Positions 1 to 9,054 of a stretch of DNA of 40,083 nucleotides are shown here, in pieces. Under the pieces are notes generated by a model. That model worked only from the letters and a program-made list of their open reading frames with translations, was not told the DNA's origin and made no database searches. This DNA is from DASUFF01 sp036274695. Lineage in GTDB: Bacteria; UBA10199; JACPAL01; GCA-016699445. Every line of letters starts with the position of its first letter. Position 1 is the first letter of the stretch. The translations under genes were made by a program, and so were the position numbers. Location of the stretch: contig DASUFF010000085.1 of assembly GCA_036274695.1 (NCBI GenBank), forward strand, positions 1 to 40,083, in the 5' to 3' direction.

Positions 1-1823
1 ACGATCGGCGCCGCGGCCGACGCCCCGAAACCGCCGTGCTCCACGATGCAGCTCACCGCGATGCGCGGCGCCTCCACCGGGGCGTAGGCGACGAACCAGG
101 CGTGGTCGCCCGTGTTGATGCCGCGCGCGCGGGCCTTTCCTTCCTCGCTGATCACCTGGGCCGTCCCCGTCTTTCCGGCCATGGTGAACTCCCTGGACGC
201 CACGGAATGCGCCGTACCTCCGGGCGTCATGACCGCGCCGAACATCCCTTTGCGGATGAAGTCCAAATTCTTGGGCGAGACGGGCAGCGGATCCCCTTCC
301 CCGGGCACCGGCTCGCGCTCCACCTCCCCGTCGTCTCCCTCGACAGACTTCAAAAGGTGCGGGACGATTTTCCGCCCCGTCGCCATCTCGCCCGCCATCA
401 CCGCGTTTTGGAGCGGGGTCACCGTGTCGTAGCCCTGTCCCACGGCGATGGAGATGTTTTCTCCCGGCTGCCAATCCTGGTGGAACATCCGCTTCTTCCA
501 CTCCGACGTCGGGATCGTGCCGGCCTTTTCGTTCTCGAGGTCGATGCCCGTCTTGACCCCCAGCCCGAACATGTTGGCGTACTTCGCGAGCTTGTCGACG
601 CCGAGCCTCAAGCCCACCTGATAGAAAAAGGTATCGCAGGAGGAAGCGATCGCCCGTTCCAGCGAAACCGCCCCGTGTCCTCCCTTGTTCCAGCACTTGA
701 AGAAACGGGTGCCGTATTTCAGTCCACCGGGGCAATTGATCGTCTCATTGGGCTTCAGCACACCCTCCTCCAGACCGGCCAACGCCGTCAGGAGTTTGTA
801 CGTGGAACCCGGAGGGTACATTCCCTGCGTGGCGCGGTTTAAAAGGAGATTGCGGGGGTCGGTAACCAATTTGGCCCAATACTCATGGGAAACGTTGGAG
901 ACCAACTGAGACGGATCGTAGGAAGGCGCGCTGACCATCGCCAGGACTTCCCCGTTGTTCGGGTCCAAGGCCACAAGGGACCCATTCTTTCCGCCGAACT
1001 GCTCCTCGGCGAACTTTTGAAGGCGGCTGTCCAGGGTCAAGGTCAGGTTCATGCCGTGGACGGCGTCCTGCTCCGTCAGCAGCGAGGTCAGGTCGTCGTT
1101 CTGGATCTCGCGCCCGACGGCGTCGACGATCTTCTGCTGGTATCCGTCCTCCCCCTTGAGGAAATTCTCCCAGTAGCGCTCCAAGCCGGAGGCACCGACT
1201 AAGTCCCCCAAAACGTAACGCCCAGGCTGGTCCTTCTTCATCCGGGCCAAGTCCTTCTCCGAGATTTCGCCGATATAGCCCAAGGTCGCCCCGGCGATGA
1301 CGCCGCGCGGATAGCTCCTCAAGGGCCGCGCCTCGACCTCGACGCCTCGCAGGTCCAGATCGTCCCCCGCCTCCGGGTCCAGCGACTTGGCCGTGCGGAT
1401 GCGGACGGCCATGTCGTAGGGGATGTCGGAGGCGATGACGACCGGGAAGTAGGACGGCGTCTTGCGCGTCCTGATCCAGGCCTGCTCGACGTCTTCGGGT
1501 TTTACGTTCGCGATCTTGGCGAGCGCCTCTTTCACGCCGCCGATATCGACGATTTCCTGGGGGACGATGGCCAGATCGAAGGACGGGCGGTTCTCGGCGA
1601 TCGGAATGCGGTTCCGATCGAAGATCACGCCGCGCGAGGCCGGGACGCGGATTTCCTTCATCGTGTTGACGGTGGAAACAGCCAGGAAGCTCCGGCCTCT
1701 CAGGATCTGCAGGTAAACCAGCCGCGCCGCGGCCAGGAAGAAAAAGGAAACGACGATCAGATAGCAGAAGACGTACCGGCCCTCGAAGTGGCTTTTTCTT
1801 TCGGTGGAGAGCTCAAGCGGCAT
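1..1823 (-). CDS. mrdA: Penicillin-binding protein 2 (peptidoglycan D,D-transpeptidase), 3' end beyond window
   Basis: Transpeptidase of the rod elongasome that cross-links peptidoglycan in the periplasm. 607 residues are visible, close to the usual full length of about 600-650, so only the extreme C-terminus is missing at the left edge. A single N-terminal membrane anchor follows the start, then the PBP dimerisation region and the transpeptidase domain. The active-site motif STYK has its serine at about residue 340; SSCD fits the SxN position, and the KTGTAQ box is present near the window edge. The ATG at 1823 overlaps the end of mreD by 11 bp, which suggests translational coupling. The gene is last of the visible mreB-mreC-mreD-mrdA set, and rodA would be expected further left. 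Identity is secure from the motifs and the operon. Confidence 0.95.
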   Translation of the reverse strand, partial: MPLELSTERKSHFEGRYVFCYLIVVSFFFLAAARLVYLQILRGRSFLAVSTVNTMKEIRVPASRGVIFDRNRIPIAENRPSFDLAIVPQEIVDIGGVKEALAKIANVKPEDVEQAWIRTRKTPSYFPVVIASDIPYDMAVRIRTAKSLDPEAGDDLDLRGVEVEARPLRSYPRGVIAGATLGYIGEISEKDLARMKKDQPGRYVLGDLVGASGLERYWENFLKGEDGYQQKIVDAVGREIQNDDLTSLLTEQDAVHGMNLTLTLDSRLQKFAEEQFGGKNGSLVALDPNNGEVLAMVSAPSYDPSQLVSNVSHEYWAKLVTDPRNLLLNRATQGMYPPGSTYKLLTALAGLEEGVLKPNETINCPGGLKYGTRFFKCWNKGGHGAVSLERAIASSCDTFFYQVGLRLGVDKLAKYANMFGLGVKTGIDLENEKAGTIPTSEWKKRMFHQDWQPGENISIAVGQGYDTVTPLQNAVMAGEMATGRKIVPHLLKSVEGDDGEVEREPVPGEGDPLPVSPKNLDFIRKGMFGAVMTPGGTAHSVASREFTMAGKTGTAQVISEEGKARARGINTGDHAWFVAYAPVEAPRIAVSCIVEHGGFGASAAAPI

Positions 1824-2307
1824 AAGGCCGCTCCGTTTTCCCCCCGATCTTCAGAATCGGAAACACGGCGACGGATACCACTCCCTCCAGAAAGGACCAT
1901 CCGACCAATCTCCCGAATCCGGAAGGGGCCTCGTATCCCTGCCAGACGAGAAGGCCCGCGATCAGGCCGCGTCCCGCCAGGGACAGGAGGGCGACCCAGA
2001 CGACCTGGGACGTCGCCCTCTGAAAAAACAGATCCTGATGGGTGAGGCGCAAGAAGAGATAGACGGTCAGATAGGCCACGGGAAGAACGCCGTGAATCGG
2101 GGCCCCCATCGCTTCCTGGACCAAGGCGATCGCCAGCACGATCGCCCCTCCCGGAACCAGGGGAACGAAGAAACCGAAATAGACGACGACGAGCCAGATC
2201 AGGTCGACCTTGAGCCAGGGAAGCGGCAGGTGCTGGATCGCCCCCTGAAGCACGGCGGCGAGGAAAAGAAACAGGAAGACGACGGGCGACGGCATGCGCT
2301 GGTTCAC
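1813..2307 (-). CDS. mreD: Rod shape-determining protein MreD
   Basis: Small polytopic inner-membrane protein of the elongasome (164 residues, typical size). It is almost entirely hydrophobic, with about five membrane segments and a short charged C-terminus. The family is poorly conserved, so the assignment rests partly on position between mreC and mrdA. Its ATG overlaps the mreC stop by 4 bp (ATGA), and its own stop lies inside the start of mrdA, so the three genes look translationally coupled. Confidence 0.9.
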   Translation of the reverse strand: MNQRMPSPVVFLFLFLAAVLQGAIQHLPLPWLKVDLIWLVVVYFGFFVPLVPGGAIVLAIALVQEAMGAPIHGVLPVAYLTVYLFLRLTHQDLFFQRATSQVVWVALLSLAGRGLIAGLLVWQGYEAPSGFGRLVGWSFLEGVVSVAVFPILKIGGKTERPYAA

Positions 2308-3143
2308 GGGATCACCAGCACTTCCTGGATTTTGTTGAAGTCAACCGATGGGATAACTTCCGCCTGCTGGAAGATGTCGTATTTCCGCTTCTTGCTGGCG
2401 TGCACCGTCCCGATGGTAATTCCCGGCGGATAGACGCCATCCATTCCGGAGGTCGCCACTTCCGTGCCCTCGGCGATGTCCACCGATTGGCTCAAATATT
2501 CGAAGGCGCTGATGTAGAGATCGCGCTTCAGTCCCAGTTTGAGGGATTTGCCGACGACCAGCCCGCGCGCGCCGGAAGGCTCGATGCGCCCGTCCACGGC
2601 GCTCGTCGGATCCGTGATGAGCAACACCTGGCTTTCGTGGGAATAGACGCGGGAGATTTGCCCCACGAGGCCGTCCGCCGCCACCACCGGCGCGCGCCGA
2701 CGGACGCCGTCCTCCTCGCCTTTGTCGATCATGATCACGCGGTAGGGAGAGAGCGGCGCGAAGCCCGTCACGCGCGCGGCCACGCCGTTGCCGAAGATTT
2801 TGGTCTTGAGCCCCAACAAGGACGTCAAACGCGCGTTCTCGGATTCCAGGTCCTTCAGGACGACGTCCCGGATTTTAAGGCGGTCGTTCTCCGCATGAAG
2901 GGCCTCGTTCTCGCGCTCGACGTCGACTAAATGGAAATACCGGTGATACGTTCCCGAAATGCGGTCGCCCACATAGGAGAGGACGCGGATCACGGGCGAG
3001 GTGACGAAAAGAACGGGCCGGTCGAACCACCTTAAGCTTTCCGACTCCTCGATCTGGATATGGCGCGCGTAGAGGACCAAGGCGATTCCGACGAGGATCG
3101 CCGCGAAAACGATTTTTCTAAACCTAAGTCCCGAAAGAAACAT
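2304..3143 (-). CDS. mreC: Rod shape-determining protein MreC
   Basis: Bitopic elongasome protein linking cytoplasmic MreB to periplasmic PBP2. 279 residues, normal length. There is an N-terminal membrane segment (about residues 10-26), then a helical stretch rich in Glu, Asn and Leu (about 70-115) typical of the MreC dimerisation coiled coil, and a C-terminal beta-rich domain with family phrases such as ITDPTSAVDGR and GLVGQISRV. It starts 34 bp after mreB and overlaps mreD by 4 bp. Confidence 0.95.
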   Translation of the reverse strand: MFLSGLRFRKIVFAAILVGIALVLYARHIQIEESESLRWFDRPVLFVTSPVIRVLSYVGDRISGTYHRYFHLVDVERENEALHAENDRLKIRDVVLKDLESENARLTSLLGLKTKIFGNGVAARVTGFAPLSPYRVIMIDKGEEDGVRRRAPVVAADGLVGQISRVYSHESQVLLITDPTSAVDGRIEPSGARGLVVGKSLKLGLKRDLYISAFEYLSQSVDIAEGTEVATSGMDGVYPPGITIGTVHASKKRKYDIFQQAEVIPSVDFNKIQEVLVIP

Positions 3144-3177
3144 GCGCAGGAGCCTCCGGAGTCGACCGGAGGCCGAA

Positions 3178-4212
3178 TCAGGTGATCGTGATGCCTTTGA
3201 GCGTGTCGAGCTGATCGAGGGCCTTCCCCGTGCCCAGGACCACGCAGGTCTGCGGATCGTCCGCGATCATCACCGGCAGATCCGTCTCCTCGCGGATTAA
3301 GACGTCGATGTTGCGCAACAGCGCCCCGCCGCCCGCCATGCAGATGCCGCGATCGACGATGTCGGCTGCCAGCTCCGGCGGCGTCCGCTCCAGCGCCACC
3401 TTCACGGCCTCGATGATCGCGTTGATCGGCTCTTGGATCGCTTCCCGTACCTCCTCGGAATTGATCTCCAAGGTCTTGGGAACGCCGGCCACCAGGTCGC
3501 GCCCCTTGATCTCCATCGTGCGGACCTCGTTCTCCGGATAGGCCGTGCCGATGTTGATCTTGATCTGCTCCGCCGTCCGCTCGCCGATCAGCATGTTATA
3601 TTTGCGCTTGAGGTAATTCATGATCGCCTCGTCCATCTTGTCGCCGGCGATCCGGATGGACTTGCTGTATACGACGCCCGCGAGCGAAATCACCGCCACC
3701 TGGGTGGTGCCGCCGCCGATGTTGACGATCATATTGCCCGACGGCTCGGTGATCGGCAGTCCGGCTCCGATGGCGGCCGCCATGGGCTCTTCGATCAAAA
3801 AGACCTCGCGGGCGCCCGCGGATTCCGCCGACTCGCGGACCGCGCGCTTTTCGACTTCGGTGATTCCGAACGGGACGGAGATGATGATGCGCGGGCGGAT
3901 CAACGTCTTGCGGTTGTGCGCCTTGCGGATGAAGTAGCGCAGCATCGCTTCCGTCACCTCGAAGTCCGCGATGACGCCTTCGCGCATGGGGCGGATCGCC
4001 TCGATGTTGCCCGGTGTGCGGCCGAGCATTTCCTTGGCCTCCTTGCCGACGGCCAGGACCTTCTTCATGCCGCGCGGATCCTTCTGAACGGCGACGACCG
4101 AGGGCTCGAAGGCGATGATGCCCTTGCCCTTCACGTAAACGACGGTATTGGCGGTCCCCAAATCGACCGCAAGGTCGTTGGAGAAGAATCCTAAAAGGGA
4201 GTCGATGATCAT
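3178..4212 (-). CDS. mreB: Rod shape-determining protein MreB (bacterial actin)
   Basis: Cytoplasmic actin homologue that assembles on the inner membrane and directs lateral wall synthesis. 344 residues, the standard length. The N-terminal hydrophobic residues of MIIDSLLGFFSNDLA are consistent with a membrane-binding amphipathic region. ATPase motifs are clear: phosphate-1 DLGTANT, phosphate-2 NIGGGTTQVAVI and the adenosine motif MAGGGALLRN. It is the first gene of the mre operon and is divergent from the SurA-N gene across about 90 bp. Upstream of its ATG there is no strong Shine-Dalgarno. Confidence 0.98.
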   Translation of the reverse strand: MIIDSLLGFFSNDLAVDLGTANTVVYVKGKGIIAFEPSVVAVQKDPRGMKKVLAVGKEAKEMLGRTPGNIEAIRPMREGVIADFEVTEAMLRYFIRKAHNRKTLIRPRIIISVPFGITEVEKRAVRESAESAGAREVFLIEEPMAAAIGAGLPITEPSGNMIVNIGGGTTQVAVISLAGVVYSKSIRIAGDKMDEAIMNYLKRKYNMLIGERTAEQIKINIGTAYPENEVRTMEIKGRDLVAGVPKTLEINSEEVREAIQEPINAIIEAVKVALERTPPELAADIVDRGICMAGGGALLRNIDVLIREETDLPVMIADDPQTCVVLGTGKALDQLDTLKGITIT

Positions 4213-4303
4213 AAATTTGAAGGCCCTGGGGTACCATCAAGGGGTGCGAAATATCAAGAAATTTGTTGATTTCGTTCGCTTTTTCGAATTAGTGCAACAC
4301 CCC
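4213..4303. promoter_or_regulatory. Divergent intergenic region (mreB / SurA-N gene) with inverted repeats
   Basis: This 91-bp gap must hold the start signals for both divergent genes unless promoters lie inside the coding regions. It contains an imperfect inverted repeat, CGAAATATCAA at 4247-4257 against TTGATTTCG at 4266-4274 (one bulged base). A second, wider pair is GGGGTG at 4241-4246 and CACCCC at 4298-4303, directly before the SurA-N gene's ATG. I see no convincing -35/-10 pair. An operator or a hairpin affecting translation are both possible. Confidence 0.4.
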
Positions 4304-5062
4304 ATGTTAGATCAAATGAGACGGCACGCTTCGAGCTGGGCGATCAAGGCCGCGTTAGGCCTGATCATCTTCACCTTCATTCTCTTTTTCGGATGGTCCC
4401 GGGTCTCCAACCGCTATGAGGACGCCCACCTGTACGTGGCCGCCGTAGACGGCCAGGGCATCCCCCGAAGGAAGTTCGACAACCTCTATCAGGCGAGCGT
4501 GGACCAGCTTCGCCAGAACATTTCGGGGAACCTGCCGGCGAACATGGAGGAGCTCCTGCGCGGCAACGTCTTGGACCAGCTGGTGACGAGGGAGATTCTG
4601 GTGCGCTACGCCAGGGACCTCGGACTGACGGTCAGCGACGAGGAAGTCGCCCATTACATCCAGAACAACACCGGCCTCTTCGCCGACGGCAAATTCGACC
4701 TGAAGGCCTACGAACAAAATTACCTCCCGACCTACCGTCAGCGCAACGGTGAGGACTTCGAGGAAGCCATCCGCCGCGATCTGCTGATCGAAAAGGTCCA
4801 AGTGCTGGTCATGGCGGCCTACGGTCCCTGGGAGGCCGAGTTGGACGACTCCCTCGACCAAATCGAAAAGGCCCGAAAAGCCTCCGAGCCCAAACAGGCC
4901 AAAGCCGAGAAAAAAACCGGCAAGGACAAGGGCAAGACTCCCGAAACGGAGCCCGAATCCGCGCCGCTGGCCCCCCAGGTCACCTCCGCCTCGCCTCTGG
5001 ATCTTTTCACCGACTGGGTGCAGGATCTCCGTCAGAAGACCAAGGTAGAAACATACCAATAG
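4304..5062 (+). CDS. SurA-N/PpiD-type membrane-anchored protein lacking a PPIase domain
   Basis: 252 residues. The N-terminus (MLDQMRRHASSWAIK, then one membrane segment ending FILFFGW) is typical of PpiD/SurA_N_3 proteins, which are inner-membrane-anchored periplasmic chaperones. After the anchor comes a SurA-N-like helical region including a phrase LDQLVTREILVRYARDLGL. Unlike PpiD there is no parvulin PPIase domain. The chain ends in a Lys/Glu/Pro-rich segment (about residues 195-230) and a short tail. I chose the ATG at 4304, because an upstream in-frame start at 4148 would lie inside mreB in antisense and the family begins at this Met; 4316 is an alternative. cca follows after 22 bp. A chaperone-like role is inferred from the family. 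Confidence 0.75.
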   Translation: MLDQMRRHASSWAIKAALGLIIFTFILFFGWSRVSNRYEDAHLYVAAVDGQGIPRRKFDNLYQASVDQLRQNISGNLPANMEELLRGNVLDQLVTREILVRYARDLGLTVSDEEVAHYIQNNTGLFADGKFDLKAYEQNYLPTYRQRNGEDFEEAIRRDLLIEKVQVLVMAAYGPWEAELDDSLDQIEKARKASEPKQAKAEKKTGKDKGKTPETEPESAPLAPQVTSASPLDLFTDWVQDLRQKTKVETYQ

Positions 5063-5084
5063 CCGAAGATAAGAAGGACTCTCC

Positions 5085-6527
5085 GTGTCGTTTGTATCGG
5101 ATTTGAATCAGGCCGGGGGGCGCGTCTACGAAGTCGGCGGCACCGTGCGCGACCGGCTTCTCGGCATCGCCCATAAGGACCGGGACCTCCTCGTCACCGG
5201 GTTGGCCCTGGACGCCCTGCTCAAGCTTTTGCGCCGGCACGGCGAGGTCTTCACCGTCGGCAAAAGTTTCGGCGTCCTGAAATTCCATCCCAAGGAGGAT
5301 CCCGACACCGAATACGACATCGCCCTGCCGCGCAAGGAAGTCTCCACCGGCGTCGGCCACAAGGACTTCCAGGTCGATTACGACCCCTCCCTCCCCGTAG
5401 AAATCGACCTCTCGCGCCGCGACTTCACCGTGAACGCGATGGCTATCGAAGCCGCTTCCGGAAAACTCATCGATCCTTTCGGCGGCGAGAAGGATTTGAA
5501 GGACCGCATGCTCCGCATGGTCTTCGACCGCGCCTTCGAGGAGGACCCCTTGCGTCTCCTGCGCGCCGTCCAGTTCGCCGCCCGCTTCCGCCTCACGATC
5601 GAGCCCGCGACCTTTGAGGCGATGAAAAAGCACGCGGACTTGATCCGCACCGTTTCGCCCGAGCGCATCAGCGAGGAATTCCGCAAATTGTTCCTGGCGG
5701 ACAAGCCGTCGGCGGGCTTCGTGGTCATGCGCGACTCGGGGCTGCTCCAGCCTCTCCTGCCGGAACTCTTCGAGAACGTCGGCGTCGAGCAAGGGAACAA
5801 GGCGCACAACGACGACGTCTTCCTCCACACCATGAAGGTGCTGGACGCCTCCCGCAAGGACGACGCCATCCCCTTTGCCGGCGACCTGGAGCTCATGCTC
5901 GCCGCCCTCTTCCACGACGTGGGCAAGGCGCGCACCCAGCGCTTCGACCCCGAAAAGAACCGCATGACGTTCTACGGCCATCAGATCCTCTCCAAACGCA
6001 TGGCGCGCAAGCGCATGAACGCGTTGAAGATGACGACGATCGGCGTTAACCCAGAAAACGTCGCCCATTTGGTGGAGCACCACATGTTCCAGACCAAGGC
6101 GCACTTCAACGACCGCTCCATCCGCCGCTTCATCAACAAGGTGGGGCCCGAGCATATCCTGAAGCTCGTGGACCTGCGCATCGCGGACAACCGCGGCGGC
6201 AAGTATCCCGAGGGCATCAAGGGCGTGCTGCGACTGCGCCGGAAGATCCAAGACGAGCTCGACCGCAAGACCCCCTTCGGCGTGAAGGACCTGGCGGTGA
6301 ACGGGACGGACCTGATGGGCTTGGGAATCCCGGAGGGGCCGGAGATCGGGCGCGTCTTGAAGGAACTCGTCGACTACGTGCTGGACGACCCGGAGATCAA
6401 CACGAAGGAGGCTCTGCTTGACCTCTCGAAAAAAATCCTCGCGGGCGAAGCCCCGCCGCGTAAAAAAGAAGAAAAAGATCCCTTCGCCCCCGACGAAGAC
6501 GGCTGCGTCGAGGAAGACCAAGAGTAA
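5085..6527 (+). CDS. cca: CCA tRNA nucleotidyltransferase / poly(A) polymerase family protein with HD domain
   Basis: Class II nucleotidyltransferase family enzyme that adds or repairs the 3'-CCA of tRNA. This matters here because the tRNA-Leu in this window does not encode CCA. 480 residues. The head domain shows GGTVRDRLLG (18-27) and the metal-binding DRD (32-34). RRDFTVNAMA (111-120) and the EDPLRLLRAVQFAARF stretch (from 153) are family hallmarks. An HD domain follows, with H277-D278 in LFHDVGK. The start is GTG at 5085, supported by an AGAAGGA ribosome-binding site at 5072-5078. Poly(A) polymerase and CCA-adding enzymes share this fold, so the exact specificity is not settled by the sequence. 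The C-terminal 30 residues are charged and dispensable-looking. Confidence 0.88.
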   Translation: MSFVSDLNQAGGRVYEVGGTVRDRLLGIAHKDRDLLVTGLALDALLKLLRRHGEVFTVGKSFGVLKFHPKEDPDTEYDIALPRKEVSTGVGHKDFQVDYDPSLPVEIDLSRRDFTVNAMAIEAASGKLIDPFGGEKDLKDRMLRMVFDRAFEEDPLRLLRAVQFAARFRLTIEPATFEAMKKHADLIRTVSPERISEEFRKLFLADKPSAGFVVMRDSGLLQPLLPELFENVGVEQGNKAHNDDVFLHTMKVLDASRKDDAIPFAGDLELMLAALFHDVGKARTQRFDPEKNRMTFYGHQILSKRMARKRMNALKMTTIGVNPENVAHLVEHHMFQTKAHFNDRSIRRFINKVGPEHILKLVDLRIADNRGGKYPEGIKGVLRLRRKIQDELDRKTPFGVKDLAVNGTDLMGLGIPEGPEIGRVLKELVDYVLDDPEINTKEALLDLSKKILAGEAPPRKKEEKDPFAPDEDGCVEEDQE

Positions 6528-6546
6528 ACAATTCGGCGAAGCCGAA

Positions 6547-7221
6547 ATGATCGACGAGCTGTGGGAAACGATGGAGGCCCAAGCCCGGGAGCATCCGGAG
6601 GTGGCCCTCCTCCACGAACGCCTGGGCGGAGACGTCAAGCTGGTCGGTTTGACCGGCGGCATCGGCTGCGGCAAGTCCACGGTTTCCGGCATCCTCCGCG
6701 AGTTGGGCCTGCCCGTCATCGACGCCGACCAGATCGCCCGCGACGTCGTGCGCCCCGGGGAACCCGCCTACCTCGAGATCGTCCGCCGATTCGGCCAAGA
6801 GATCCTGGACGAAAGCGGTTCCGTCGACCGGGAGCGATTGGGATCCTTGGTCTTCGCCGACGGGGAAAAACGGAAGGTTCTGGAAGCGATCACGCATCCC
6901 TTCATCTTCCGCGCCATCGCCGACGAGGTTCATCGCCTAAGCCGCGAAAGAAAGGCGAAGGTCGTCGTGGTCGACGCCGCCCTGCTTTTCGAGTCGGGGC
7001 TTTCGGACAGCATGGACGCCAACATCGTCGTCTCCGTCCCCGAAGACGTCCAGGTCAGCCGACTGATGGCGCGGGACGGCATCAGCGAGGAATCGGCGCG
7101 GGAAAAGATCGCGGCCCAAATGCCCACGACCGACAAGGTCGAAAAGGCCGACCATGTGATCGACAACTCCGGCGGCCTGCTCGATACGCGGGCGGCGGTT
7201 CTGGAGATGTTTTCCCACTGA
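6547..7221 (+). CDS. coaE: Dephospho-CoA kinase
   Basis: Phosphorylates the 3'-hydroxyl of dephospho-CoA in the last step of coenzyme A synthesis. The P-loop GGIGCGKST lies at about residues 37-45, followed by DADQIARDVV, the ITHP motif and DAALLFESGL, all typical of CoaE. With the ATG at 6547 the protein has 224 residues, including a roughly 30-residue N-terminal extension ahead of the usual start. The frame stays open upstream to 6418, but that part encodes only a Lys/Arg-rich shadow of the cca C-terminus, so I rejected it. Met at 6571 is another possible start. The stop codon abuts the stop of the convergent phosphatase gene (TGATCA), leaving no room for a terminator. Confidence 0.92.
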   Translation: MIDELWETMEAQAREHPEVALLHERLGGDVKLVGLTGGIGCGKSTVSGILRELGLPVIDADQIARDVVRPGEPAYLEIVRRFGQEILDESGSVDRERLGSLVFADGEKRKVLEAITHPFIFRAIADEVHRLSRERKAKVVVVDAALLFESGLSDSMDANIVVSVPEDVQVSRLMARDGISEESAREKIAAQMPTTDKVEKADHVIDNSGGLLDTRAAVLEMFSH

Positions 7222-8889
7222 TCAGGAAGCGGTCCGGCGGATGAAGGAGACTACGCCCACGCTGATATTGTCCTGCTTGAAACGCCCCACGACGGACGGA
7301 TGGAAGACCTGGGCGGGATTGAAGCGGATGTTTCCGGTCGCGAGGTCCACGACGTAGGGGTCCGGCGCCCAGCCGTGACCCTCCACCTCCGCGCCGCGCA
7401 CGAGATAGGCCGATCCGCTGAAAGGGACGAGAAAATAATGCACGGGCTTGCCGGCCTCGTCCGTCCGGCTTTGATAGCGCCAGGGGGACGCGTCGAGGGC
7501 GGGATCGGCCCCTTCCATTTCCAACGCCACTTCCCGACGGGCCTGGCGGACGCGGGTCGAGGTGATGTCGACGGCCCGCCCCTCCCGGTTGCACATGCGG
7601 CAGAGGCTGCAGCGGATCAAGGCGTCGCGCAAAAGAGCGTCGCGGATTCCGGCGGGCGTGAGATCGCCGGTCGTCCGCACGTGGTCGCGAACGACCTCCA
7701 GGATCTCCTCGTGCGAAATGTATTGCTCGGTCAAACCGTCCGACATGGGCAGCGCCAGATACGTCCGGCCCTCCAGGGTCGAGACCCTGTCCGTCGTCTG
7801 CATCTCCCGCGTCGAGGGCCGCATGCCGGCGGCCGTATCGACCACGTTGGAGGCCGGATCCAGCCGCACGATGCGCTCGTGTCCCAATAAGATGCGGCCG
7901 TCGGGCAACGTCGGAATCTGGTAGGAGACGGATTGGGTCTGCGTGGGGCGCGTGGACCAGTAGTCGATCCGTAAATCCTCAGCAGCCTCGGAGGCCGACC
8001 GGCCCGACGGCAGGCTGATCAGGAGAACTTCCGCGTCGCCGACCGTCCTCACCTCGAGCCAGCCTTCGGGATGAAGATGGACGCCGGCGATGACGGCCCC
8101 GCCTCGCGTGCCGCGGGCCAAATTATCGCGGAACATCTCGGAGTTCATCGACTCCAGCGTCCGCTCCAGGTCGAGGCCGGCGTCCACGGCCTCGTAGAAG
8201 GCGCGGCGGCCCAACTCTGCGGCCCGTTCGCCCGAGTCGTGGCCTCCCATGCCGTCGATCGCCACCATCATGGCGCCCGCATCCGGATGATTGCGGAAGG
8301 CCATGCGGTCCTGGTTCTCGTTATACTTGTCGATCAAGCCGCGGAAGGAGGCCGTCGCGGCGAAGGTCCCGTCGCTCTCCAGGCATCGGAACCAGGGAGA
8401 ACCGAGATCCAAAAATTCCCCGCCCTCCGCACGCTCCTCCTTCAAGGGATCGACGAAACGAAAGGCCGTCCGGCCGACTTTCAAAACATCGTTCGCCGCA
8501 ATCGCCGCATAGTCTTGAATCCGTCGGCCGTTGACGAAGACTCCCGAGCGAGAGGGAGACATGGTCCCGTCCTCGTGAAGGGCGCCGTCGACAACGATCC
8601 ATCCTTCCGACGTGTGATAAATGGTTGCGCGAACGGAGTCCTCGGAACCCGGAGAATCGGCCGGATCGGCGCCGACCTTCACGTCGTTGTCGTCGGCCTG
8701 GCCGATGAGGAAAGGACGCCCGCTGATGTCGGGAACAAGAGGCGTGGCGGAGGCAAGGTCTCCGGCGGAGGAAGCGGGGGAACGGCGTTGCGAGCCTTGA
8801 GAGTCCGTAGAGACGCCTTCGTTCAAAAGGGCCGGCTGGGCGCCTTCCGTCCTCACGGGCTTTATGTCCGGCGACTTCTCTCCGTTCAT
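7222..8889 (-). CDS. FHA domain plus PP2C-type serine/threonine phosphatase
   Basis: 555 residues from the ATG at 8889, which has a GAGGGG ribosome-binding site about 7 nt upstream; a longer frame to 8982 lacks one. After a disordered N-terminus, residues ~58-147 read as a forkhead-associated (phosphothreonine-binding) domain, with FLIGQ near its start and SGVFVNGRRIQ later. A PP2C domain follows, with metal-binding aspartates in NQDRMA (D194), AIDGMGGHDSG (D212), PMSDGL (D384) and QDNISVGVV (D540). About 155 residues separate the last two motifs, much more than usual, and include the cysteine cluster CSLCRMC. It likely dephosphorylates Ser/Thr-phosphoproteins recognised by its own FHA domain. 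No kinase gene is adjacent. Confidence 0.85.
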   Translation of the reverse strand: MNGEKSPDIKPVRTEGAQPALLNEGVSTDSQGSQRRSPASSAGDLASATPLVPDISGRPFLIGQADDNDVKVGADPADSPGSEDSVRATIYHTSEGWIVVDGALHEDGTMSPSRSGVFVNGRRIQDYAAIAANDVLKVGRTAFRFVDPLKEERAEGGEFLDLGSPWFRCLESDGTFAATASFRGLIDKYNENQDRMAFRNHPDAGAMMVAIDGMGGHDSGERAAELGRRAFYEAVDAGLDLERTLESMNSEMFRDNLARGTRGGAVIAGVHLHPEGWLEVRTVGDAEVLLISLPSGRSASEAAEDLRIDYWSTRPTQTQSVSYQIPTLPDGRILLGHERIVRLDPASNVVDTAAGMRPSTREMQTTDRVSTLEGRTYLALPMSDGLTEQYISHEEILEVVRDHVRTTGDLTPAGIRDALLRDALIRCSLCRMCNREGRAVDITSTRVRQARREVALEMEGADPALDASPWRYQSRTDEAGKPVHYFLVPFSGSAYLVRGAEVEGHGWAPDPYVVDLATGNIRFNPAQVFHPSVVGRFKQDNISVGVVSFIRRTAS

Positions 8890-9054
8890 CGCATGGCCCC
8901 CTCGGCAAAGAGGTCGGTGCTTTCGGAACAAACCGACCCGTCCCTCTGGAGTTGCAAACGCAATGCCAGAAAGGCGCTGCACAAAAACACTCTAAATATC
9001 TGATTTTACTTATTATCGACGGGTAAAGAGGCAGCGGTTGCTTCTCAAATGCAA

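Noticed and set aside
6418..6546. Extended Lys/Arg-rich N-terminus for coaE
   Set aside because: It reads the cca C-terminal codons in another frame and has no family match; the ATG at 6547 after the cca stop is preferred.
5007..6719. 570-codon open frame on the minus strand
   Set aside because: Antisense to cca and coaE, with no recognisable domain and shadow-like composition.
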